Origin: a virus
Virus record (IMG/VR): IMGVR_UViG_3300033571_022986
Span: 1-29,363 of that record
Length of the DNA stretch: 29,363 bases
Strand: one strand, 5' to 3'
This document shows, in pieces, positions 16,240 to 24,350 of this stretch (its first letter is position 1; each line of letters starts with the position of its first letter). The notes below the pieces were generated by a model. The model did not search any database and had not been told where the DNA came from. It worked only from the letters and a program-made list of their open reading frames with translations. Made by a program: the position numbers and the translations under genes.

Positions 16240-16710
16240 ATGGCAAATGCGTCGATAAAGGCAAAAAGTATTTTTGATTTTTTAACGTGTTTATTTCAGG
16301 ATAAAATTAAATGGGAAGATTTATCTGATGTGGATAAAAAAGCATTTAGCCCATATATGATAAATCGGTTCATTTCAATGCATCCTGATTTTGTTGGGGT
16401 AGTAAATTATTTACAGCAGTACACTATTTCTGGGATGAATTCTAAAGAAGTGTATAAATTGTATTTAGATTTACTACCCAAGCAAAAATTTTTTGCTAAA
16501 TATATCAAATCTAAAAGGGAGGAAACAGATAAAATTTCTCCAAATCTAATTGAATTCATATCAACGCAAGAGAATTGGTCAACTGATGAAACTTTTGATA
16601 ATATATCATTTATTTTATCGACTGACATGGGATGCGAAGTATTGCGAGATTATTTAAAATTATTTGGAATTTCGGCAGACGACGCCAAAAAAATTTACAA
16701 AATTAATTAA
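16240..16710 (+). CDS. 62: Clamp-loader small subunit (gp62 type)
   Basis: This 156-residue helical protein is assigned as the partner of gp44, which completes the five-subunit loader. The diagnostic run is FSPYMINRFISMHPD (about residues 36-50), followed by a segment with YKLYLDLLPKQKF and a basic stretch (KYIKSKREE). These match the short conserved blocks of gp62 in T4-like phages, which is otherwise poorly conserved. T4 gp62 has 187 residues, so this is a shortened form. It has no ATPase motif, as expected. It follows gp44 after one small zinc-ribbon gene. Identity is supported by motif and position, but a profile or structure comparison would settle it. Confidence 0.75.
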   Translation: MANASIKAKSIFDFLTCLFQDKIKWEDLSDVDKKAFSPYMINRFISMHPDFVGVVNYLQQYTISGMNSKEVYKLYLDLLPKQKFFAKYIKSKREETDKISPNLIEFISTQENWSTDETFDNISFILSTDMGCEVLRDYLKLFGISADDAKKIYKIN

Positions 16711-16712
16711 GT

Positions 16713-17669
16713 ATGAGCATAAAATATGCAACAAGTATCTTTGGTTTACAATCTGAAGGTGAAATAAATATGGATACGGATAAAATTGTTTCCTTTAGCC
16801 AGTATTCAAAATACAAAAAATGTCCTAAAAGTTGGGAGTTGCATTATGTTCGAAAACATAAAGTTTCAAAGGAAACAATTAGTTTTGTTTATGGCCAAGC
16901 AATGCACACAACCATACAAACATTTTTGCACACGTGTTATGTAAAGTCAGTTAAAGAAGCAAACCAAACTAATTGGGAGGCATTTCTGCTTGAGCAAATG
17001 AAAAATGAATATAAAGAACGTGTGGAAAAAAATGGTAGCCACTTTTCATCAAAAGAACAATTAGCAGAATATTATTCAGATGGTGTTGAGATTTTGAAGT
17101 TTATAAAATCAAAACGTACAAGATATTTTTCAACAAAAGGTATTAAATTGGTAGCAATTGAACTTCCAATAGTCGCTATACCTGATCCTAAACGTCCCAA
17201 TATAAAAATGCAGCAACATTTGGATTTAGTCTTTTATGATTCAGATTCAAAAGAATATACTATTGTTGATATAAAAACCGCAAAAAATGGTTGGAATCAA
17301 TATAAAAAGAAGGATAAAGCGACTACAAATCAATTAGTGTTATATAAAAAGGAATTTTGTGAAAAATATAAAATTGACCCAAGTAAAGTAAATATTGAAT
17401 ATTTCATATTACGACAAAAAATTGACCCTGATAGTTTGTGGCCCATAAAAAGAGTCTCGCAATTTTCACCCGCATCAGGAAAAATTGCAGTATCTCAAGT
17501 ATCAAAAGACTTTCAAAATTTTTTGGATGAATGTTTTGATTCTGATGGGCAATATATTGATAAAAGTCATCCTGCATTATGTGGAAAAAACATGTTTAAT
17601 TGTAGATTTTGTGAATACAACGACCGAGAAGATTTATGTCCAGTAGCAAATAGAATTCAAAATGTATAA
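16713..17669 (+). CDS. Cas4/AddB-like PD-(D/E)XK nuclease with Fe-S cysteines
   Basis: This 318-residue protein begins with SFSQYSKYKKCPKSW, typical of the RecB/Cas4 nuclease family, followed by YGQAMHTTIQ. The catalytic core has Asp171 (HLDLVF) and Asp186-Ile-Lys188 (VDIKTAK), then the QLVLYKKEF segment (QxxxY motif). Four cysteines fit a 4Fe-4S cluster that pins the two ends: Cys37, Cys297, Cys300 and Cys309. Family members cut or resect DNA ends with 5'-3' or 3'-5' polarity. A second ATG at 16770 (MDTDKIVSF) would shorten it by 19 residues and begins nearer to the conserved core. It lies between gp62 and a SLOG-like gene, overlapping the latter by 8 bases. A role in host DNA breakdown or recombination-linked end resection is likely. 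Confidence 0.83.
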   Translation: MSIKYATSIFGLQSEGEINMDTDKIVSFSQYSKYKKCPKSWELHYVRKHKVSKETISFVYGQAMHTTIQTFLHTCYVKSVKEANQTNWEAFLLEQMKNEYKERVEKNGSHFSSKEQLAEYYSDGVEILKFIKSKRTRYFSTKGIKLVAIELPIVAIPDPKRPNIKMQQHLDLVFYDSDSKEYTIVDIKTAKNGWNQYKKKDKATTNQLVLYKKEFCEKYKIDPSKVNIEYFILRQKIDPDSLWPIKRVSQFSPASGKIAVSQVSKDFQNFLDECFDSDGQYIDKSHPALCGKNMFNCRFCEYNDREDLCPVANRIQNV

Positions 17670-18069
17670 AATTGCAATAATTGGTAGTAAAGATTATGTT
17701 AGAGAAAGTAATATTGCATCTTTTATTAATAAAATAAAAAAACAATTCGGCCCTACAGTAACAATAATATCAGGAGGAACTGACATTGGGACAGAATATT
17801 GGGTAAAAAAATATACTTTGGAGCTTGGATTGAAATTTAAAGAATATAATCCATCATACACCGGATATAGAATGCATTCTGCACTTAAAGAATCATACTA
17901 TGGTAAGGGATTTCACCCAAGCCATTTTTACGATAGATATAAACGTATGTTACAAGAAGCCGATAGATTGATTGTATTTGCTGAAAATTATTCTAATCTT
18001 GAAGCAGATTTAGAATATGCGATAAAATTGGCAAAAAAGAAAAATATTTCTCATATTATTATTTATTAA
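17662..18069 (+). CDS. SLOG/YspA-like Rossmann protein (DprA superfamily)
   Basis: This 135-residue protein opens with IAIIGSKDY, then TVTIISGGTDIGTEYWVKKY (split: TIISGGTDIG, TEYWVKKYTLELG), typical of the nucleotide-binding loop of SLOG proteins such as YspA (DUF2493), LOG and DprA. A later segment, ADRLIVFAENYSNLEADLEYAI, matches the closing motif in which a surface residue contacts the ligand. SLOG proteins bind nucleotides or nucleotide-derived signals, and some act in anti-phage signalling. It overlaps the Cas4-like gene by 8 bases and ends the replication block. An NAD- or nucleotide-sensing role, or a DNA-uptake or recombination role, cannot be separated from sequence alone. Confidence 0.7.
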   Translation: MYKIAIIGSKDYVRESNIASFINKIKKQFGPTVTIISGGTDIGTEYWVKKYTLELGLKFKEYNPSYTGYRMHSALKESYYGKGFHPSHFYDRYKRMLQEADRLIVFAENYSNLEADLEYAIKLAKKKNISHIIIY

Positions 18070-18103
18070 TTTCAAAAAACATACTTATTTAAAAAGTTTC
18101 AAT

Positions 18104-19606
18104 ATGCAGTTACCAAAACTAAAAAAGGTTACCGAGGCGCAATTACAGCGCCCAAAAATACTTTTGTTAAGTGATGATATGTTTACAACAAGTGGTATTG
18201 CCACAATGTCACGAGCTTTCGTATTTGGAACAGTTGATAGATTCAATTGGGTACAGTTAGCCGCTGCCATAAATCATCATTCGGCAGGAAAAGTAATTGA
18301 TGTCAGCGACCAAGTTGCAACCGAAACGGGAGTCGAAGATGCATCAGTCAAATTATATCCGTATAATGGATATGGAGATCCTCAAATTTTAAGACAACTG
18401 ATTGAAGTTGAAAAACCCGATGCCATTTTGCATTTTACAGATCCAAGATATTGGATGTGGTTATATCAAATGGAGCATGAACTTCATAATAGATACAACA
18501 TTCCAATAGCTTATTATGCAATTTGGGACAATTTCCCATATCCTCATTGGAATAAATCAGCATATGGTTCATGTGATTTGATAATGGGTATTAGTAAACA
18601 ATCTCATTTGATTCACAATAAGGTTCTTGAATATGCAGATATTAAGACGCATGATTTAAATTCAGATCCTGATTTAACAAAATATGAACCTGGTGATGTG
18701 TTAACAAGTTATGTTCCGCATGGAATAGATAGTACCGTATACAGGCCAATTTTTGAAGATGCGCTTGATTGGAATGAATATAATCTATTTGAAACTGAAT
18801 TTAGAAAAAAACATAACGCACAATTTGTAGTATTTTGGTCAAATAGAAATATTAGAAGGAAGCAGCCTGCTGATGTTATTCATGCGTTTAAATTGTTTGT
18901 AGATAAATTGCCAGAAAATGAAAGAACTCAATGTGCATTATTAATGCATACTGCTCCGAGAGATGCTAATGGAACAGATTTAGTAGCAGTCAAAAAGGCA
19001 ATTGCTCCCGATTGTAATATCATTTTTAGTGTAGATAAATTATCAAATAGGCATTTAAATTTCTTTTACAATTTAGCAGATGTCACATTGAACATTGGAA
19101 GTAATGAGGGATTTGGATTATCATCCGCAGAATCAGTCATGGCTGGGACATGCATTATAAGTAATGTGACAGGTGGATTGCAAGATCAAATGCGATTTGA
19201 AGACAATGAAGGTAATTGGTTTACACCTTCAAATGAAGTAAGTTCAAATCATAGAAAAACTTATACTGATTGTGGAGAATGGGCATTTCCAGTATTTCCA
19301 TCAAATCTTTCAATTCAAGGTTCACTTGAAACACCATACATTTTCGATGATAGGGCGCATGATACAGATATAGCAAGTGCAATTAATGTAGCATATAATT
19401 TTGGAAGACTTGAATTGAAACGCCGAGGATTGATTGGTAGAGAATGGATGATGTCTGATGAAAGCAATATGGAAATTAAGGGTATGTCAAATGGTATTGC
19501 TGATGGATTGAATACGTTATTAAAAGTTTGGAAAGGTGGTAAACGTTTCGGACTATATAAAGTTAATGAAAGTAAAAAAATTGTTGAAACAGGTATAACA
19601 TTATAA
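18104..19606 (+). CDS. GT4-like glycosyltransferase 1
   Basis: This 500-residue GT-B enzyme has a Rossmann N-terminal half (PKILLLSDDMF, then TSGIATMSRAF) and the GT4 donor site SNEGFGLSSAESVMAG, with Glu335 and Glu343 forming the EX7E pair. It would transfer a sugar from a nucleotide donor with retention of configuration. The first nine residues (MQLPKLKKV) repeat a motif found at the C-terminus of the next gene. Insertions after residue 370 make it longer than typical GT4 proteins. It opens the glycan island after a 34-base gap with no visible promoter, and the next gene begins 2 bases after its stop. Sugar and acceptor are unknown. Confidence 0.86.
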   Translation: MQLPKLKKVTEAQLQRPKILLLSDDMFTTSGIATMSRAFVFGTVDRFNWVQLAAAINHHSAGKVIDVSDQVATETGVEDASVKLYPYNGYGDPQILRQLIEVEKPDAILHFTDPRYWMWLYQMEHELHNRYNIPIAYYAIWDNFPYPHWNKSAYGSCDLIMGISKQSHLIHNKVLEYADIKTHDLNSDPDLTKYEPGDVLTSYVPHGIDSTVYRPIFEDALDWNEYNLFETEFRKKHNAQFVVFWSNRNIRRKQPADVIHAFKLFVDKLPENERTQCALLMHTAPRDANGTDLVAVKKAIAPDCNIIFSVDKLSNRHLNFFYNLADVTLNIGSNEGFGLSSAESVMAGTCIISNVTGGLQDQMRFEDNEGNWFTPSNEVSSNHRKTYTDCGEWAFPVFPSNLSIQGSLETPYIFDDRAHDTDIASAINVAYNFGRLELKRRGLIGREWMMSDESNMEIKGMSNGIADGLNTLLKVWKGGKRFGLYKVNESKKIVETGITL

Positions 19607-19608
19607 AT

Positions 19609-20949
19609 ATGAATAAAAAAATAGTTTTCGCAGGACCCGTAGGAACACGCAGTGGTTATGGTGCAAGGGCAAGAGATATTTGTAAAGCATTAATAAGTTC
19701 AGGTTACGATTTATCAATCATTCCTTTAAATTGGGGGACTACACCAATTGACGCATTGGATGAAAATAATGATACTGATAAGGAAATTTTAAAAAGATTT
19801 CATACGGGACCAAATTTAAATTATCAACCGGATATTTTTATTCATTGTACTATACCGAATGAATTTCAACCTGCAGGTAAATTTAACATAGGTCTTACAG
19901 CAGGGATAGAGACAGATGCATGTCAACCTGAATGGATTGAGGGATGTAATAGAATGAATTTAGTATTGACGAGTAGTGAACATTCAAAAAAAGTTTTTGA
20001 GACAATTGAATTTGAAAAGCGGGATAAGCAGACAAATCAAGTTATTGAAAAAATAAAATGTAGGACACCAATTGAAGTTTTATTTGAGGGTGTGGATACA
20101 GATGTATATTTTAAGAGTGATAAATTTGAATCTGCTGAATTGAAAGGATTTTTAGATTCAATACCAGAATCATTCGCGTATCTTTTTGTAGGTCATTGGT
20201 TGCAAGGTGATTTAGGACAGGATAGAAAAGATGTAGGTATGTTAGTACATACGTTTTTAAATACATTCATGAATGAACCTGAAAATAAACGACCTGCGTT
20301 ATTATTGAAAGTGAGTTTGGCAGGTTTTTCTTTACCAGAAAGGCATTCTATTGAAGATAGAGTCCAACAAATTCAGCAAATGGTACGGGATTCGGGATTT
20401 ACTGGAACATTTCCAAACATTTATATATTGTTTGGTGATCTTTCTGATTCTGAAATGAATGAGTTATATAATCATAGTAAGATAAAAGCTATGGTGTCAT
20501 TTACAAAGGGAGAAGGATATGGAAGACCTTTGCTTGAATTCACAACAACAGGAAAGCCTGTGATAGCACCTAATTGGTCAGGTCAAATAGATTTTCTTAA
20601 TGCTGAATATTCATACTTGTTACCAGGAGGATTGAATAAAGTACATGATTCAGCAGTAAATCAATGGATAGTTCAAGGTTCGCAATGGTTTACAGTTAAT
20701 TATGGATTAGCATCGGCGACATTAAAACAAATTTTTAACAATTATAATTCTGCTGCATCAAAGTGTAAAAGTCATCTAAAATATACATTGGATAAATTTA
20801 CAATGAAACATATGGAAAATAAATTGAAAGAATATTTGGAAAATACAAATAAATTTCTTACATTGCAAAATATTCCAATTGAAAATAAATTGAATTTACC
20901 TAAAATTAATTTACCAAAATTGAAGAAAGTAAATGAGCAAAACGATTAA
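19609..20949 (+). CDS. GT4-like glycosyltransferase 2 with LPKLKKV tail
   Basis: This 446-residue GT-B enzyme begins IVFAGPVGTRSGYGARARDI, a glycine-rich acceptor loop, and has the donor site GEGYGRPLLEFTTTGKPVIA with Glu302 and Glu310. The C-terminal 40 residues are helical then extended and end with the repeat NLPKINLPKLKKV (nucleotides 20896-20931). The last seven residues of that repeat equal residues 3-9 of glycosyltransferase 1. It overlaps the next gene by 17 bases. As a pair with the upstream gene it may add consecutive sugars. Its substrate cannot be named. Confidence 0.86.
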   Translation: MNKKIVFAGPVGTRSGYGARARDICKALISSGYDLSIIPLNWGTTPIDALDENNDTDKEILKRFHTGPNLNYQPDIFIHCTIPNEFQPAGKFNIGLTAGIETDACQPEWIEGCNRMNLVLTSSEHSKKVFETIEFEKRDKQTNQVIEKIKCRTPIEVLFEGVDTDVYFKSDKFESAELKGFLDSIPESFAYLFVGHWLQGDLGQDRKDVGMLVHTFLNTFMNEPENKRPALLLKVSLAGFSLPERHSIEDRVQQIQQMVRDSGFTGTFPNIYILFGDLSDSEMNELYNHSKIKAMVSFTKGEGYGRPLLEFTTTGKPVIAPNWSGQIDFLNAEYSYLLPGGLNKVHDSAVNQWIVQGSQWFTVNYGLASATLKQIFNNYNSAASKCKSHLKYTLDKFTMKHMENKLKEYLENTNKFLTLQNIPIENKLNLPKINLPKLKKVNEQND

Positions 20950-21541
20950 ATTAAAAAGTGAACCGAAACCTGAAAAAGTCAAGGTTAATTATGATGAAAA
21001 ATCACCTATAACAGGTAATTTTACAGTATTGGTTGAAAAAATTGAAGTTCCTAAAGAAGGTAATGAAGGACAACCAATAATGGACACATACAAAATTTGT
21101 ATGGAGACAGGATATCAAACTTATTGGGATACATGGAAAGAAGAAAATCCTGATTTGATTGCGAATATAGAAAGGCAAATGCCAGAATATATTGTCAAGC
21201 ACAAATATGTTGATTCATATAAACGTATTTGGTATCCAATGACTACAATTTCATATGTCGCTTCACTGTACCCTACAATTGATGCAAATAATCAATTGGA
21301 ATGGACAGTTGCTAAAATTTATATTGCTGAAAGTGAAGAGGAGTTGAAAGACAGAAAAGTAGTTAAATTACCAGTACTGGTTGAAAATGAAACAAAAATG
21401 GCATATTTTATTGTAGATGAAGCAAATGCAAAACATTGGAAATTAAATGAGTTTGAATCTGCATTCGATGAATATCAATTGATAGTCACTGAAGAAAGCG
21501 AAAAGTTATCTGAAAATGTAAACGAATTAGTTAATGAGTAA
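20933..21541 (+). CDS. Hypothetical protein, 202 residues, within the glycan island
   Basis: I do not recognise this protein. The first 25 residues are basic and look flexible (TIKLKSEPKPEKVKV). The body is rich in aromatic and charged residues (GYQTYWDTWKEEN, then YKRIWYPMTTISYVASLYP) and looks alpha/beta. A final acidic helix closes it (EESEKLSENVNELVNE). There is no membrane span, signal peptide or enzyme motif. It overlaps its upstream gene by 17 bases and its downstream gene by 8, so it is coupled to the glycosyltransferases on both sides. It could be the glycan acceptor, an adaptor or a virion component. This is inference from position. Confidence 0.75.
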   Translation: MSKTIKLKSEPKPEKVKVNYDEKSPITGNFTVLVEKIEVPKEGNEGQPIMDTYKICMETGYQTYWDTWKEENPDLIANIERQMPEYIVKHKYVDSYKRIWYPMTTISYVASLYPTIDANNQLEWTVAKIYIAESEEELKDRKVVKLPVLVENETKMAYFIVDEANAKHWKLNEFESAFDEYQLIVTEESEKLSENVNELVNE

Positions 21542-22253
21542 GTATTTTTCGATAAGTTATGCGATTCCAGTATGCAATGAACATGAGGAATTGAAACAAT
21601 TATTAGTGCAATTGAATGACTTTGTAGATAAGCATGACCAAATAGTTATTCAATCTGATGAAGGAAATACAACAGAACAAGTATTTCAAGTAATTGATTG
21701 GTTCAGAGAAAATTGTAAGTGTGAGTTTGATTTCGTTCAATGGCCCTTGAAAAATGATTTTGCACAATTTAAGAATAATCTCAAATCGAATTGTAGAAAA
21801 GATTATATATTTCAGATTGATGCCGATGAGTTATTAGGTGATGGTTTATGTATGAATATTCATTCATTATTAACAGAAAATGGAGATACTGAATTATATT
21901 TCATACCAAGAATCAATATTGTGAAAGGTTTGACACGAGAATATGCCGAATCTCAAAATTGGAATATTAGGCAGATTGATTTTCCAATTGCGACTGAATA
22001 TAATGAATATGTAGTTAATTTCCCTGATAGACAAGCGAGGTTGTTTAAAAATAAACCTGAAATAAAATGGCGAAATAAAGTTCATGAAGTTATTATTGGA
22101 CACAAAAGTTATATTGATATGGCACAAGGATTTTATGAATTAGATCCTGAACAAGTTCAAGCATGGTGTTTGATTCATATAAAGGATTTTGAACGACAAA
22201 AGAAACAAAATCAAAAATATTTGCAAATATCAAAGGTTGGGAATGATTGGTAA
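21534..22253 (+). CDS. GT2-like glycosyltransferase 1
   Basis: This 239-residue GT-A enzyme starts with SISYAIPVCNEHEELKQLL, the usual family 2 N-terminal strand and helix. The metal and nucleotide-sugar motif is DAD (Asp96, Asp98) in FQIDADELLG. FPDRQARLFKNKPEIKWR then KVHEVI matches the late region of GT2 proteins that act in LPS core assembly (WaaE/KdtX-like). It overlaps the preceding gene by 8 bases and the following gene by 11. Metal-dependent, inverting transfer is expected of the family; the acceptor is unknown. Confidence 0.85.
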   Translation: MSKYFSISYAIPVCNEHEELKQLLVQLNDFVDKHDQIVIQSDEGNTTEQVFQVIDWFRENCKCEFDFVQWPLKNDFAQFKNNLKSNCRKDYIFQIDADELLGDGLCMNIHSLLTENGDTELYFIPRINIVKGLTREYAESQNWNIRQIDFPIATEYNEYVVNFPDRQARLFKNKPEIKWRNKVHEVIIGHKSYIDMAQGFYELDPEQVQAWCLIHIKDFERQKKQNQKYLQISKVGNDW

Positions 22254-23136
22254 TATCGTAACACATTGTATTTCAACGTATAACAATTTGCAATATCTAA
22301 AAATTGCGATTGATTCTGTTAGAAAAAATAGTTATTATAATACAGCACCTTTCATAATCCATGCTGAAAATTGTACTGATGGTACAAATGAATGGTTATT
22401 AGAAAACGAAGACAAATATAATCTGACTTTATTGATTGAACCTAATAACTCTATTGTCCGAGGTATTGGTGGTGGAATGAACATATGCGCCGAAAATGTT
22501 AAAACTGAATATATAAATTTTTTACATTCCGACTTTTATGTTACAAAAAATTGGGATTTGGAATTGATGAAAATTCATGATAAATACCCAAATGAAAAAA
22601 TATGGGCTAATTCGCATAGGGTAGAACCTAATATGTTCAATTCTCCTCAACGTCACGGAACTGTTATTGTAGATAAAGATATATTTGGAGCGTATTGGAA
22701 CGACTTCAATTCAAATGCATTTGACGAATGGGCTGATGAGTTTGTATCTATAAATGATTTCGAAATTCCAAAGGGAGAGGGAGTAAGCGGTTTGGTTAAA
22801 AAAGAAGTATGGGATGAAACAGGCGGCAATGATCCAATTTTTTCACCTGCAAGTTGGGAGGATATGGATTTATTTTTGAGATTGATGATGAATTCTGTGA
22901 AGTTTGTATTACCATCGAAATCATTAGTTTGGCATTTTGGGGCGAGAGGTAGCCACAGATTGGAAGAGAACGATGGAAAGAGTTCAGAACGTCAGAAACA
23001 ATCTGAATTGGCGAATATGCAAAAGTGGGTAGCAAAGTGGGGCATTTTACCAGAGTTTGATGAGTATGGAATGATTCGTCTGACTAATTTTATATACGAC
23101 CAATGGGGCGCTGTACTTCCGTTAAACTATAAATAA
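22243..23136 (+). CDS. GT2-like glycosyltransferase 2
   Basis: This GT-A protein has 297 residues from the ATG at 22243 (MIGNIVTHCISTYNN). A longer frame opening with TTG at 22189 would overlap the upstream gene by 65 bases and adds a lysine-rich stretch with no similarity, so I prefer the ATG. Motifs are HAENCTDGTNEWL (sugar-nucleotide strand), LHSDFYV with Asp97 in the DxD position, and a late SWEDMDLFLRL with the catalytic Asp/Glu pair. Its stop lies 3 bases before the next gene. It and the preceding gene form a tandem GT2 pair. Confidence 0.83.
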   Translation: MIGNIVTHCISTYNNLQYLKIAIDSVRKNSYYNTAPFIIHAENCTDGTNEWLLENEDKYNLTLLIEPNNSIVRGIGGGMNICAENVKTEYINFLHSDFYVTKNWDLELMKIHDKYPNEKIWANSHRVEPNMFNSPQRHGTVIVDKDIFGAYWNDFNSNAFDEWADEFVSINDFEIPKGEGVSGLVKKEVWDETGGNDPIFSPASWEDMDLFLRLMMNSVKFVLPSKSLVWHFGARGSHRLEENDGKSSERQKQSELANMQKWVAKWGILPEFDEYGMIRLTNFIYDQWGAVLPLNYK

Positions 23137-23139
23137 TTT

Positions 23140-23541
23140 ATGGCAAGAAAATATTTACCTACATTGAGTGAATTGATTGACAGATTGTCAATCGTGCAAT
23201 TGAAAGAAGTGTTTATTTCAGAACACAAATCCGAATACGCGAAGGAAATACAAGATATTGTACATGATATTCAGGAACACATCAACGAAAACAATACGAA
23301 ATTTACTGCGGAAACTATACGAGCTATTATAGTTTTGAGCCAAATGAATTTACATATATGGCACAACGAATCGAATTATCGTAAAGGCATTAAAGACGGA
23401 AATAATTTAGAATTGACTCATGGAATTAATGGGATTAGAAATACTGCAAAAAACAAGATTCAAGAAATAGTGGGTGGTAGGAAGGATTATAAAATAGATT
23501 GTTTGGCTGCAGAATTTAAGGATTGGGAAATTAGTTGGTAA
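23140..23541 (+). CDS. Helical protein, 133 residues, possibly DUF4254-like
   Basis: The protein is predicted all-helical. Features are LPTLSELIDRLSIVQLKEVF at the start, a middle segment with LSQMNLHIWHNESNYRKG, and a closing helix with HGINGIRNTAKNKI. The leucine-rich start and I-W-H-N-E centre recall DUF4254-type proteins, which are often found next to glycosyltransferases in bacterial surface-sugar loci. I offer that only as a resemblance. There are no membrane segments or enzyme motifs. The TAA stop shares its last base with the ATG of the next gene. An adaptor or acceptor-handling role in the glycan pathway is possible. Confidence 0.72.
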   Translation: MARKYLPTLSELIDRLSIVQLKEVFISEHKSEYAKEIQDIVHDIQEHINENNTKFTAETIRAIIVLSQMNLHIWHNESNYRKGIKDGNNLELTHGINGIRNTAKNKIQEIVGGRKDYKIDCLAAEFKDWEISW

Positions 23542-24350
23542 TGGAAAATATTGTAATATATTGTAAAAGTTACATCAATGATTTGGAGCGCGTTAAAATT
23601 CAAGCTCAATCAATTGAAAAATTCAATGTGGATAGTATACCTTATTATGTATCTTGTCCAAAAAGTGATTACCCGTCTTTCAAATCAAATCTCCCGGAAT
23701 TTGTGAATTTGATATCGGATGAGGATATAATACGTGATAACATGCATCAGTCATGGCACAATCAGCAAATTGTGAAATCGCAGTTTTATAAATATGTGGA
23801 TACGATAAATTACCTATGTATAGATTCCGATTCTTATTTTATCAGACCATTCCGTAAGGCAGATTTTATTGCAGTTGCAGATACGCCATATACTATAATG
23901 CATCAGCAAAAAAATTTATTTCAATGGACTTGCAGATATAAAAAAGAATTGGGATTTGACCCACAAAAAAGTTTTGATGAATGTCGAGTTCAAATAGGAA
24001 ACATTTTTGATAGGCAGATTAAAGTCAATTATGATTTTGGCCCGTCTCCAACAATATGGTCTAAAAAAGTTTGGGATGCATTAGATGAAAATTATTTGAA
24101 ACCGAATAATTTAACTTTTAAGCAATTGATTGAAGTTGTTCCGAGCGAATTTACTTGGTATGGGGAAGCATTATTGGCGTTTAAACCAATAGAAATCTAC
24201 CCTATAGAACCACTTTTTATGGTGTTTCATTATCCATTGCAATATCAACAATTTTTACAACAAAATTATACGGAAGAAGATTTGGCATCATGTTATATGG
24301 GAATCATAATGACATCTAACTGGAATGCCCCATTAAGGTATAACGCATGA
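23541..24350 (+). CDS. DUF6492-like glycosyltransferase
   Basis: This GT-A-type protein has 269 residues from the ATG at 23541. The in-frame TTG at 23535 is ignored because the ATG forms a TAATG junction with the upstream stop. The motif LCIDSDSYFIRPF supplies DSD (Asp95, Asp97), like the DxD of DUF6492 and related bacterial transferases of surface sugars. Later parts contain VVPSEFTWYGEALLAF and a C-terminal region with FMVFHYP. No signal peptide is seen, so it acts in the cytoplasm. Its end overlaps the epimerase gene by ATGA. Substrate unknown. Confidence 0.78.
   Translation: MENIVIYCKSYINDLERVKIQAQSIEKFNVDSIPYYVSCPKSDYPSFKSNLPEFVNLISDEDIIRDNMHQSWHNQQIVKSQFYKYVDTINYLCIDSDSYFIRPFRKADFIAVADTPYTIMHQQKNLFQWTCRYKKELGFDPQKSFDECRVQIGNIFDRQIKVNYDFGPSPTIWSKKVWDALDENYLKPNNLTFKQLIEVVPSEFTWYGEALLAFKPIEIYPIEPLFMVFHYPLQYQQFLQQNYTEEDLASCYMGIIMTSNWNAPLRYNA

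Noticed and set aside
22189-22242. TTG-started N-terminal extension of the second GT2 gene
   Set aside because: It lies inside the upstream gene, has no similarity to GT2 starts, and the ATG at 22243 begins directly with the family's first strand.
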